This document shows positions 1-5,749 of a stretch of 8,318 nucleotides of DNA, in pieces (the first letter of the stretch is position 1; the number at the start of each line of letters is the position of its first letter). The notes beneath the pieces were generated by a model, which was given only the letters and a program-made list of their open reading frames with translations, ran no database searches and was not told the origin of the DNA. Source of the stretch: Deltaproteobacteria bacterium (lineage in GTDB: Bacteria; Desulfobacterota_C; Deferrisomatia; Deferrisomatales; JACRMM01); contig JACRCS010000203.1 in assembly GCA_016218905.1 (NCBI GenBank), positions 1-8,318 of the forward strand. Direction: 5' to 3'. Both the position numbers and the translations under genes were made by a program.

Positions 1-120
1 GTGGACGGCGTGGTGGTGGAGCGGGGTACCCATGAGGCGCTGCTCGGGGCCGGGGGCGTGTACGCGGACCTATGGGCGGTGCAGAGCGGGGAAGGGGAGG
101 TGGCAGCGATTAGCAATTAG
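1..120 (+). CDS. ABC exporter ATP-binding protein, C-terminal fragment
   Basis: The first reading frame is open from base 1 to a TAG at 118-120, giving 39 residues. It starts [15 protein letters not shown] and continues with [13 protein letters not shown]. This is the tail that follows the H-loop in ABC-type exporter ATPases of the MsbA/multidrug family, where a 'G.I.E.GTHEELL...G.YA.LW..Q' pattern is typical. The Walker and signature motifs lie upstream, outside the window, so substrate and family cannot be given. The GTG at base 1 is most likely an internal valine. The last residues (AISN) and the stop codon are encoded by the heptanucleotide repeat that begins at 106, so the repeat has become the end of the gene. 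Confidence 0.85.
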   Translation: MDGVVVERGTHEALLGAGGVYADLWAVQSGEGEVAAISN

Positions 121-188
121 CGATTAGCCGTTAGGAGCAACCGCCGGACAACTTCGTGACTCCTACCGCTAATCTAATAGCTAACAGC
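106..188. repeat. Heptanucleotide repeat array forming a long inverted repeat between convergent genes
   Basis: Four tandem 7-mers, GCGATTA-GCAATTA-GCGATTA-GCCGTTA, occupy 106-133. The same motif in reverse orientation (TAATC, TAATAGC, TAACAGC) occupies 170-188. The arms pair well: 122-137 (GATTAGCCGTTAGGAG) against 160-174 (CTCCTACCGCTAATC), with one base unmatched, and pairing continues outward with small bulges. The loop is 138-159. The element lies between the ABC exporter gene and the histidine kinase gene and supplies the TAG stop codons of both (118-120 on plus, 181-183 on minus). A bidirectional terminator or insulator role is inference. No T-tract follows on either strand. Confidence 0.75.
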
Positions 189-2694
189 TGCTCTCGCTCC
201 CGAAAGGGAGCGAGAGCTGGCTTCGAGACGTGGCGACGGGGAGCGTGAAGGCGAAGGTACTTCCCCTGCCGTGCTCGTGACCCCCGGGAGCGGGGCTCTC
301 GGCCCAGATCGTACCGCCCATGCGCTCCACGAGCTCCCGGCAGATCGGTAGCCCCAGCCCGGCGCCGGTGCGATTCCGGTTCGGGAGCTGGACGAAGCGG
401 TGGAAGATCTTCTCCAAGTGCCCCTCCGGGATGCCCGGCCCCGTGTCGCTGACGCGGACCTCGATGAAGGCGCCCTCTGCCCGAAACGCCTCGATCTTGA
501 TATAGCCTCGGTCGGTGAACTTCAGGGCATTGCCGAAGAGGTTGAAGAGCACCTGGCGGACGCGATCCGGATCGGCCCAGACGGGAGGCAGCGGCTCTCC
601 GACGAGGATCTGGAACTCGACGGCCCTGTCGCCGACGAGGCTTCGCATCTCGAGGACCACCTCGTCCAGGAGGTCCTCGAGCCGAACGTCGGCCAACCGG
701 AATTCCATGCCGCCGCTCTCGAGCCGCGAGAGGTCGAGGAGGTCTTCGATCATGCGGAGCAGCCGCCGTCCGCTCTGGGCGATCCGGCCGAGGCTGCGGG
801 TCTGCTCGTCCGTCACCGGGCCGTCGAGCCCCTCGGTCATGGCCTCCGAGTAGCCGATGATGCAGTTGAGCGGCGTGCGCAGTTCGTGGCTCATCTTCAT
901 CAGGAACTCGGTCTTGACCCGGTCGGACGTCTGGAGCGCCTCGTACGCCTTCTGCAGCTCGGAGGTCTTCACCCGCACCTGCTCCTCGACCTGGCCGAAC
1001 GCGCCTCGCAGGGCCTCGTGAGCGCGGCTCAGCTCGCCGTGGACCCGGAAGAGCTCCTCGGTCTTCTCCCGGTCCCGATGCTGGGCCTCCTTTAGGGCGG
1101 AGACGTCTCGCACGATCGCCTCGACGCGGGTCGAACCCTCGTACTGCGCGAGGCGAAGCGTGAAGACGGCGGCGAAGGTGCTCCCGTCCGCCCGGCGCAG
1201 CTCCAACTCGTAGTCCTTCAGGCGGGCCTTTTCGGCGATCCTCCGGAGCATCTCGTCGACCTCGACGGGGTCCGAGGCCGCTTCCCTCAGCTCGAAGCCG
1301 CCGAGCTCCCCCGGCGAGCGCCGGAGCATCTGGCAGAGGGAGCGATTGGTGAGAAGGAGCCGCCCTGCCGGGTCGATCACCGCGATCCCGTCCGGGCACA
1401 TCTCGATAAACTCCCGCAGGCGCTCCTCGGTCGCCCGGAGCCGCCCCGCGTGCTGCTCGACGTGGGAGGCGAGCGCCTCGAAGGAGTCGGAGATGGCCTG
1501 CACCTCGTCGTGCGCTCGCGGGGAGGCGGGTGCGATCCCTGGTGCCGCGAGGCTCACCTTCTCCCGCAGCCGGATCCACGGCCGCGCCATCCGGCGCGCC
1601 GCGATGAAGCCCGCGAACCCGACCCAGAGGGCGCACACGAGAGTAAGCGCGAGGCTCTGGAGCTCGGCCCGCCGGGCGAGGGAGTCGGCCCGCGCCGAGA
1701 ACTCCGCCTCTCGCCCGACCTCACGTTCCGCGCTCCGGAAGAGCGCCACGCCCCCGAGCACGCCGGACCTCGGGGTAGGTCCCTGGTAGTCGGCGAAGAC
1801 CGGGGAGTAGGCCACGAGCAGGGGCGCGCCGCCGGACGCCGTACGGTCCAGCGTGCCCCCGCGCCCCACCCTCACCTGGCCGAGCACCGCCGAGAGGTCG
1901 GCGAGCGGGCCCTCCTCGCCCCGCCGGGGACGCGCGTCGGTGCGGGGAGAACGGGACTGGACCCGACAGATGACCCGCCCCGTGTCGTCGAAGAAGAGCC
2001 CCCAAGCCTCGGTCTTCGCCGGGAGGCCGGAGAGGACGAAACCCGAGAGGAGCTTCTGGAGAGGCTCCGGGTCGACGGCCGCTCCAGCGATCCCTTCGAA
2101 GCTGCCCCTGGCCCCGTAGACCGGAGTGGCCACGAGGAGGGTCTTCCCCCGCTCGCGCTGCTTCGGGGAGGGACTGAGGGAGATGTCGCCGGATTGGAGG
2201 GCCTGCGTCCGCACGAAGCACTCCCGCCAGGACGACGCCGCCGGGCCCGAGTCGGAGAGCTCGAGGAGCTCGCTCGGGGCCGCGGCTTCGCCCCCGCGGA
2301 TCCCCACGAGCTGTCGGCCGTCGGGGGCGAAGAAGGCGATCTCCTGGTACTTGTACCGCGGCCGCCCGCCCTTGGAGCCTCTTCGCCCGACCCTGGGAGC
2401 AAGCGCCGTGTCGCAGAGCTTCAGGTACGCCTCCGCGGTCCTGGGAGTGGTCGCCACGGTGCGCAGGTCGGCCTGGGTGGAGACGAAGTAGGCGGAGATC
2501 CCGGAGGAGGCCTCGTAGCAGCGCGCCAGGAGCTCGCCGCGGGCCCGGGCGAGCGCCGCCTGCTCTCCGCCCCGCGCCAGCTCGAGACGAAGCTTGTGGA
2601 CGGCGGAACTCGCTCCGAAGCCGAGGAGCGTCAGCGGCACCAGAGAGGAGAGGAGGAGCGCGAAGAGAAGCCTCTTTTCGGTGGCACTCTTCAT
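181..2694 (-). CDS. Membrane-bound sensor histidine kinase (Cache-HAMP-PAS-HisKA-HATPase)
   Basis: This 837-residue hybrid-free sensor kinase is predicted to autophosphorylate on histidine and pass the phosphate to an unidentified response regulator. TM1 is at about 8-29 and TM2 at about 347-366. The roughly 310 residues between them look like a periplasmic Cache-type ligand-binding region (FFAPDGRQLVGI; later GKTLLVATPVYG). A HAMP-like linker follows at 367-415, then a PAS domain at about 420-538 (FIEMCPDGIAVIDPAGRLL) and a coiled coil at about 540-590. The HisKA H-box is MSHELRTPLN with phospho-acceptor His603. The HATPase has the N-box NLFGNALKF (718-726), G1 DTGPGI (750-755) and G2 TGAGLGL (776-782). 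All catalytic motifs are intact. The ATG at 2694 is the first possible start after an in-frame TAG at 2763-2761 (the mobA stop), since none of the 22 codons between is ATG, GTG or TTG. It has no clear Shine-Dalgarno sequence. It lies 66 bp downstream of mobA on the same strand and may be cotranscribed with it. No response regulator is in the window, so signal and output are unknown. Confidence 0.93.
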   Translation of the reverse strand: MKSATEKRLLFALLLSSLVPLTLLGFGASSAVHKLRLELARGGEQAALARARGELLARCYEASSGISAYFVSTQADLRTVATTPRTAEAYLKLCDTALAPRVGRRGSKGGRPRYKYQEIAFFAPDGRQLVGIRGGEAAAPSELLELSDSGPAASSWRECFVRTQALQSGDISLSPSPKQRERGKTLLVATPVYGARGSFEGIAGAAVDPEPLQKLLSGFVLSGLPAKTEAWGLFFDDTGRVICRVQSRSPRTDARPRRGEEGPLADLSAVLGQVRVGRGGTLDRTASGGAPLLVAYSPVFADYQGPTPRSGVLGGVALFRSAEREVGREAEFSARADSLARRAELQSLALTLVCALWVGFAGFIAARRMARPWIRLREKVSLAAPGIAPASPRAHDEVQAISDSFEALASHVEQHAGRLRATEERLREFIEMCPDGIAVIDPAGRLLLTNRSLCQMLRRSPGELGGFELREAASDPVEVDEMLRRIAEKARLKDYELELRRADGSTFAAVFTLRLAQYEGSTRVEAIVRDVSALKEAQHRDREKTEELFRVHGELSRAHEALRGAFGQVEEQVRVKTSELQKAYEALQTSDRVKTEFLMKMSHELRTPLNCIIGYSEAMTEGLDGPVTDEQTRSLGRIAQSGRRLLRMIEDLLDLSRLESGGMEFRLADVRLEDLLDEVVLEMRSLVGDRAVEFQILVGEPLPPVWADPDRVRQVLFNLFGNALKFTDRGYIKIEAFRAEGAFIEVRVSDTGPGIPEGHLEKIFHRFVQLPNRNRTGAGLGLPICRELVERMGGTIWAESPAPGGHEHGRGSTFAFTLPVATSRSQLSLPFGSESSC
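191..216. terminator. Perfect 11-bp hairpin in the 3' end of the kinase gene, possible terminator or mRNA-end structure
   Basis: CTCTCGCTCCC (191-201) and GGGAGCGAGAG (206-216) are perfect complements around GAAA, a GNRA tetraloop in plus-strand RNA and UUUC in minus-strand RNA. It overlaps the last codons of the histidine kinase, which stops at 181. It could cap the exporter transcript or protect the kinase transcript end. There is no U-tract on either side, so classical intrinsic termination is doubtful. Confidence 0.35.
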
Positions 2695-2760
2695 GGGATG
2701 TCCAGGGGAACGGAGCCGGGGCCCGACCCGGCGAGGTCCTTTGGGGAGGCCGGGATTCTT

Positions 2761-3429
2761 CTACTCTACCCCAGATTGGAATCTGATGAAACTACCGACG
2801 TCGACCCCCTCCGGCGGGCCGGCGCCCAGGAGCTCCTGCGCCCTCGCCAGGTCGGCCGGGCGGTTCACGTTGAGAAACGACCGCAGATCCGCGTCGAAGC
2901 GCCGCAGCTCCTCCGGCCCGACCTCCCGTGTCCGGACGAGCGCGAAGAGGTCGCGGATGCGGAGGTTCCCCCGCCGGATCTCCTCCTCCAGGGCCGGCAG
3001 GCAGGTGGCCCGGTAGACGGCGCAGAGGGGTTCCCAGCCCGCGGGCGTGCGTGGGACGACCGCGTCCCAGCCTGTCTGAAGGGTGCCCAGGTACGCCAGG
3101 AGCGCGGGCTCGAGGAGGGGCAGGTCGCAGGCGACGCAGAGGGCCCACGCACCGGGACCGCCGGTCGCCGCGGCGTGGGCGAGCGCCGTCGCGAGCCCTC
3201 CCATGGAATCGGCGCCGGGGTAGAGATCCGGTATCGTCTCCACCGAGCGCGAGGCGAGGAGCGGCGGCCCGCCCACCGCGATCACCCGCTCCGAGACTGG
3301 CGCCACCCGGGACCAGGTGCGCTCGAGGAGCGGGACCCCCGCCAGGGGCAGCGTCAGCTTGTCGACCCCCATTCGCCGGGCCTTTCCGCCCGCGAGGATG
3401 GCGGTCAGCGGAATCTTCCCTGCGCCCAA
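2761..3429 (-). CDS. mobA: Molybdenum cofactor guanylyltransferase MobA
   Basis: This 222-residue cytoplasmic nucleotidyltransferase is predicted to transfer GMP from GTP to molybdopterin-Mo, making the guanine dinucleotide form of the cofactor. The N-terminal signature AILAGGKARRMGVDK (10-24) is the GTP-binding loop. DLYPGADSMGGLATAL (68-83) corresponds to the usual D.YPG.GPLGG..AL, with Asp-Ser-Met replacing Gly-Pro-Leu. VACDLPLLEP (99-108) carries the metal-binding Asp. EPLCAVYR (133-140) and FLNVNRPADL (185-194) are the other family blocks. The start is TTG at 3429-3427. An in-frame TAG at 3441-3439 excludes any longer form, AGGAG (3440-3436) sits six bases upstream, and the next Met would lose the GTP loop. 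The protein is somewhat longer than E. coli MobA because of its C-terminal end. No other molybdenum-cofactor gene or molybdoenzyme is visible nearby. Confidence 0.92.
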   Translation of the reverse strand: MGAGKIPLTAILAGGKARRMGVDKLTLPLAGVPLLERTWSRVAPVSERVIAVGGPPLLASRSVETIPDLYPGADSMGGLATALAHAAATGGPGAWALCVACDLPLLEPALLAYLGTLQTGWDAVVPRTPAGWEPLCAVYRATCLPALEEEIRRGNLRIRDLFALVRTREVGPEELRRFDADLRSFLNVNRPADLARAQELLGAGPPEGVDVGSFIRFQSGVE

Positions 3430-3438
3430 AACGTGCTC

Positions 3439-3519
3439 CTACTCCGGCTCCTGTTTCAGCCCGATGCCTTCGAGGGTCTCCGTGACGAAGTTCCTCACCC
3501 TCGCCGCGCCGACCATCAT
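3439..3519 (-). CDS. Possible 26-aa leader peptide upstream of mobA
   Basis: A short ORF starts with two consecutive ATG codons (3519-3514) and ends in TAG (3441-3439), nine bases before the mobA TTG start. The peptide begins MMVGAARVRNFVTE and ends LKQEPE. Its last codons and stop (CAG GAG CCG GAG TAG) form the purine-rich ribosome-binding region of mobA, which would allow translational coupling. Against it, the ORF has no good Shine-Dalgarno of its own, since GATCCGGG directly precedes the start, and the peptide matches no family I know. The upstream region of this frame closes with TGA at 3528-3526, so it is not the end of a longer gene in the same frame. It may be chance. Confidence 0.3.
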   Translation of the reverse strand: MMVGAARVRNFVTETLEGIGLKQEPE

Positions 3520-3568
3520 CCCGGATCACGACCCGAGGCGAAAAAACCCGGATCCGCCGAGACCCGGG
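3520..3568 (-). repeat. Twin hairpins with shared arm sequences in the mobA leader
   Basis: On the plus strand CCCGGATC occurs at 3520-3527 and again at 3547-3554. Each copy is followed by a complementary GACCCG (3530-3535, and 3561-3566 extending to GACCCGGG at 3568). On the mobA transcript this gives arm order A1 (3568-3561), B1 (3554-3547), A2 (3535-3530), B2 (3527-3520). B1 and B2 are identical, and A1 and A2 share CGGGTC. A1:B1 is the terminator stem, A2:B2 a second, tight hairpin just before the leader ORF start, and A1:B2 is also possible. Alternative pairing is therefore available, but whether it is used is inference. Confidence 0.55.
3541..3568 (-). terminator. Intrinsic terminator hairpin with T6 run, upstream of mobA
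   Basis: In minus-strand orientation the sequence is CCCGGGTC, loop TCGGCG, GATCCGGG, then TTTTTT. The stem is 8 bp with one G-U pair, and the T-run (3546-3541) follows it immediately. This is the best-formed intrinsic terminator in the window. No gene lies upstream of it on this strand for about 2 kb; the next minus-strand gene ends at 5626. It therefore most plausibly acts within the mobA leader as an attenuator, or ends a very short RNA starting at the candidate promoter at 3615-3588. Confidence 0.6.
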
Positions 3569-3587
3569 GGCGTGCCCTCGACGCAAA

Positions 3588-3615
3588 AGTATCCCAGACG
3601 GGTCCCCACCCTCAA
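3588..3615 (-). promoter_or_regulatory. Candidate sigma70 promoter toward mobA
   Basis: Read on the minus strand, TTGAGG (3615-3610; 4 of 6 matches to TTGACA) is followed after 16 bp by GATACT (3593-3588; 4 of 6 matches to TATAAT). The predicted transcription start near 3581 lies just upstream of the terminator hairpin and about 150 bp before the mobA start codon. Support is motif match and position only. Confidence 0.4.
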
Positions 3616-3653
3616 GTCTGCAGGAAGGCCCTCGTCGCTTCGCCTCTCCTCCC

Positions 3654-3702
3654 CCGTCCCCCGTCCTCCTTCATCCTTCCTCCTTCATCCTCTTCCTTTC
3701 CT
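3654..3702. repeat. Pyrimidine-rich heptad repeat
   Basis: In steps of seven bases the plus strand reads CCGTCCC, CCGTCCT, CCTTCAT, CCTTCCT, CCTTCAT, CCTCTTC, CTTTCCT. The 13-mer CCTCCTTCATCCT is exactly repeated at 3665-3677 and 3679-3691, a 14-bp offset that is two heptads. The strand is nearly all pyrimidine from about 3645 to 3703. The repeat lies between the mobA promoter candidate and the DUF486 ribosome site. No coding function is seen. Confidence 0.6.
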
Positions 3703-3772
3703 TGCGCCCGCTCCGCCCGAAGTCTAACCTGGGCCGCTGCCCGATCACCCCAGCCGTCCGTCGGAAGGAGAC

Positions 3773-4114
3773 ATGCCCCTCGTCGCCCGTACGGTCTGTC
3801 TGCTCGTCCTCTCCAACGTCTTCATGACCTTCGCGTGGTACGGTCACCTCCGGAACATGGCAGACCGCAAGTGGTACATCGCGTCGGTCCTGAGCTGGAG
3901 CATCGCGTTGTTCGAGTACCTCCTCCAGGTGCCGGCCAATCGGATCGGAAACCAGGTCCTCAACGTGGGCCAGTTGAAGATCCTCCAGGAGGTGATCACC
4001 CTCTCGGTCTTCGTTCCGTTCGCCGCCCTCTACCTGGGCCAGCCGATCCGCCTCAACTACCTCTGGGCCGGGCTGTGCATGGTGGGGGCGGTCTACTTCA
4101 TCTTCCGCGGCTAG
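3773..4114 (+). CDS. DUF486 (DMT-like) small inner-membrane protein
   Basis: This 113-residue, very hydrophobic protein has four predicted membrane segments (about 6-24, 34-53, 70-88 and 94-111). That is half the size of a typical DMT-superfamily transporter and similar in size to small multidrug-resistance-type proteins, which act as dimers. The conserved blocks of the DUF486 family are all present: FMTFAWYGHL (17-26), FEYLLQVPANRIG (47-59), QLKILQEVITL (67-77), LGQPIRLNYLWAG (88-100) and AVYFIF (106-111). The substrate is not known for this family. GGAAGGAG ends two bases before the ATG, closer than usual. It is the first gene of an apparent operon with the rRNA methyltransferase gene, whose GTG start follows the stop by seven bases. 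Confidence 0.9.
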   Translation: MPLVARTVCLLVLSNVFMTFAWYGHLRNMADRKWYIASVLSWSIALFEYLLQVPANRIGNQVLNVGQLKILQEVITLSVFVPFAALYLGQPIRLNYLWAGLCMVGAVYFIFRG

Positions 4115-4121
4115 AGCCCGA

Positions 4122-4886
4122 GTGAGCAGGCGCCCGCCCGCCACCGAGTGGATCTACGGCCGCAGGACCGTGGCGGAACACTTGAAGGCCGCCCCCTCCA
4201 CCTGTCTGCGCCTCCTCGTCGCCCAGGGCGGCCGCCCCCCGCCGGAGCTCCTTTCGGCCGCCTCCGCGCTCGGCCTGCGCCCCACGGAGACGCCCAAGGG
4301 CGACCTGGACCGCCTCGCGCGGGGCGGTAATCACCAGGGAGTCTGTCTCGAGGTGGGGGGGTGGGGGTACGCCGACCTCGAGGAGCTGGCCGCCCGGGCG
4401 CTCCGGCCGGGCGGGTTCCCGCTGGTGCTCGTCCTCGACTCGGTCCAGGACCCCCATAACGTCGGGGCGATCCTTCGGGTCGCCGATGGAGCGGGGGCCG
4501 CGGGCGTGATCGTCCCCAAGGACCGGGCCGCGGGCCTCAGCGCTTCGGTGGCCCGCGCGGCCGCGGGGGCCCTGGCGGCCGTACCGGTGGCGCAGGTGGT
4601 GAACCTCGCCCGCACGCTCGACGAGCTCCGGGAGCGGGGCTTCTGGACCCTAGGCGCCGCAGGCGGCGCGCCCGTCTCCCTCTTCGAGGCGGATGCCTGC
4701 TTCCCCTGCGCGCTCGTGCTCGGAGGCGAGCACAAGGGTCTGCGGCCCCTCGTCTCCTCCCGCTGCGACGCCCTCGCGAGCCTCCCCATGGCCGGGACCG
4801 TCTCGTCCCTCAACGTCTCCGTGGCGGCGGGGATCTTCTCCTTCGAGCTCCTCCGGCGCTGGCGGGCAGGGGGGACGCCTCGATGA
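4122..4886 (+). CDS. rlmB: TrmH-family RNA 2'-O-ribose methyltransferase, RlmB type
   Basis: This 254-residue SPOUT (trefoil-knot) methyltransferase is predicted to use S-adenosylmethionine to methylate a guanosine 2'-OH in 23S rRNA (G2251 by E. coli numbering for RlmB). The N-terminal WIYGRRTVAEHL (10-21) opens the SpoU substrate-binding domain. Knot motif 1 is DSVQDPHNVGAILRVADGAG (106-125), motif 2 is LVLGGEHKGLRPLV (198-211) and motif 3 is LPMAGTVSSLNVSVAAGI (221-238). In motif 2, His replaces the commoner Gly in the GxEGKG stretch, while the conserved Glu is kept. The start is GTG at 4122, chosen because the conserved IYG motif begins only ten residues in. There is no clear Shine-Dalgarno, so translation probably couples to the DUF486 gene, which ends seven bases upstream. 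The stop overlaps the next start as ATGA. RlmB is the best fit by length and N-terminus, but assignment to a specific rRNA site is inference. Confidence 0.9.
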   Translation: MSRRPPATEWIYGRRTVAEHLKAAPSTCLRLLVAQGGRPPPELLSAASALGLRPTETPKGDLDRLARGGNHQGVCLEVGGWGYADLEELAARALRPGGFPLVLVLDSVQDPHNVGAILRVADGAGAAGVIVPKDRAAGLSASVARAAAGALAAVPVAQVVNLARTLDELRERGFWTLGAAGGAPVSLFEADACFPCALVLGGEHKGLRPLVSSRCDALASLPMAGTVSSLNVSVAAGIFSFELLRRWRAGGTPR

Positions 4887-5749
4887 GCGCCACGCGGCGG
4901 GCGAGCTCTGCTCTGCTCTGCCTCCTTCTCTCCCTCGGGCTCTGGGCCACGGAGCGGGCCGAGGCGGGCGGCAAGTCCCGCCGCCCACCGCCCAGGCGTA
5001 CCGCCCCGGCCGAGAGCGTGGAGACGGTTCGGCCCGACGAAGTCGCGCCGGAAGACCGGAAGACTCGCGCGGAAGGGGCAGGTGCCCTCGGCCTGCTGCA
5101 GCCGCTGCGCCCGCCGCCTTTCGGAGGGTCCGGGGGGGAGAAGGCGGAGCTCGCGGAGCTCGCCGAAGAGCTCCGGAGGGCGTGGGAGTCGATCCCGCAG
5201 TACTCTCCGGTCAACGCCGCGAGCCGCCACACGTCCGGTTTCGGCTGGAGGCGCAGCCCCGTCGACCGCCGGCGGGAGTTTCACGGCGGGATCGACCTCG
5301 CCGCCCCCCGGGGGACCACCGTCGTCGCGCCGGCGAAGGCGATCGTCGAACGCGTCTTCGTCGACGCCAGGGCCGGGCTCGTCGTCGTACTGGAGCACGG
5401 AAACGGGATCGAGACGCTTTATGGCCACCTCGACCAGGTTCTCGTGGCGGAAGGGCAGGAGGTCGCCCGGGGAACGCCGCTCGCGACGGTGGGCAGCACG
5501 GGCTCCCGCACCACGGGGCCCCACCTCCACTACGGGGTGAAGCTCGAGGGGAAGTACGTCAACCCCCGCCGGTACCTCTTCGAGCCGCCCGGACCCGTGG
5601 CAGTGAGGAGCCGGGGCAAGGGGAGTCAGGCCCCGAAGAAGGCCCCCGCCTCCTCCTTTACCTCGTCGAGCCAGCGGCGGCGCTCGGCGTCCGTGCTCGT
5701 CACCACCATGGCGAAGTTTCGGCGCCGGACGTTTTCGACCCCGCAGTAG
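4883..5749 (+). CDS. M23 (LytM-type) zinc peptidase, exported
   Basis: This 288-residue predicted peptidoglycan endopeptidase acts in the periplasm. A Sec signal peptide covers 1-28 (hydrophobic core LLCLLLSLGLW, cleavage after AEA). A low-complexity Pro/Arg/Glu linker follows to about 110, then the M23 domain at about 115-232. The zinc ligands His134 and Asp138 (HGGIDLAAP) and His216 (GPHLHYGV) and the catalytic His182 (YGHLDQ) and His214 are all present, so the enzyme should be active. The domain ends with the usual VNPRRYL. The start ATG overlaps the rlmB stop (ATGA) and a G-rich AGGGGGGA site lies about seven bases upstream. The last roughly 55 residues are a basic, Ser/Arg-rich tail, of which the final 41 codons (from about 5626) are antisense to the 3' end of the oxidoreductase gene. 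A TGA at 5604-5606 in the +1 frame would give a compact protein, so a frameshift or lost stop is possible. Confidence 0.9.
   Translation: MSATRRASSALLCLLLSLGLWATERAEAGGKSRRPPPRRTAPAESVETVRPDEVAPEDRKTRAEGAGALGLLQPLRPPPFGGSGGEKAELAELAEELRRAWESIPQYSPVNAASRHTSGFGWRRSPVDRRREFHGGIDLAAPRGTTVVAPAKAIVERVFVDARAGLVVVLEHGNGIETLYGHLDQVLVAEGQEVARGTPLATVGSTGSRTTGPHLHYGVKLEGKYVNPRRYLFEPPGPVAVRSRGKGSQAPKKAPASSFTSSSQRRRSASVLVTTMAKFRRRTFSTPQ

Larger units (their letters stand above)
3430..3772. other. Divergent intergenic spacer between mobA (-) and the DUF486 gene (+)
   Basis: This 343-bp stretch has no gene of normal size. Read on the minus strand toward mobA it holds a candidate sigma70 promoter (3615-3588), an intrinsic-terminator hairpin with a T6 run (3568-3541), a second hairpin reusing the same arm sequences (3535-3520) and a possible 26-aa leader ORF (3519-3439). 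Toward the plus-strand operon it holds a pyrimidine-rich heptad repeat (about 3654-3702) and, at 3763-3770, the purine-rich GGAAGGAG ribosome site of the DUF486 gene. No convincing plus-strand promoter is apparent. TTGCGC (3702-3707) and TCTAAC (3723-3728) are poor matches with only 15 bp between them. Confidence 0.7.

Noticed and set aside
181..2694. Whether the kinase is a hybrid with a receiver domain.
   Set aside because: After the HATPase G2 box only a short tail remains before the stop, and there is no DD...D...K receiver pattern.
2792..3586. A 264-codon minus-strand frame covering mobA and its leader.
   Set aside because: It is a shadow of mobA in another frame. The translation is Arg/Gly-rich and lacks the MobA motifs, which are in the 2761-3429 frame.
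3430..3620. A Moco riboswitch in the mobA leader.
   Set aside because: The context is suggestive, but the leader is short and dominated by two simple hairpins. I cannot fit the larger Moco RNA fold by eye, so I report it only as a possible attenuator.
1450..4125. An 891-codon open frame on the plus strand across the kinase, mobA and the spacer.
   Set aside because: It is antisense to two genes with intact family motifs, has an Arg/Pro/Gly/Glu-rich low-complexity translation with no domain, and spans a non-coding spacer. Long empty antisense frames are expected at this GC content.
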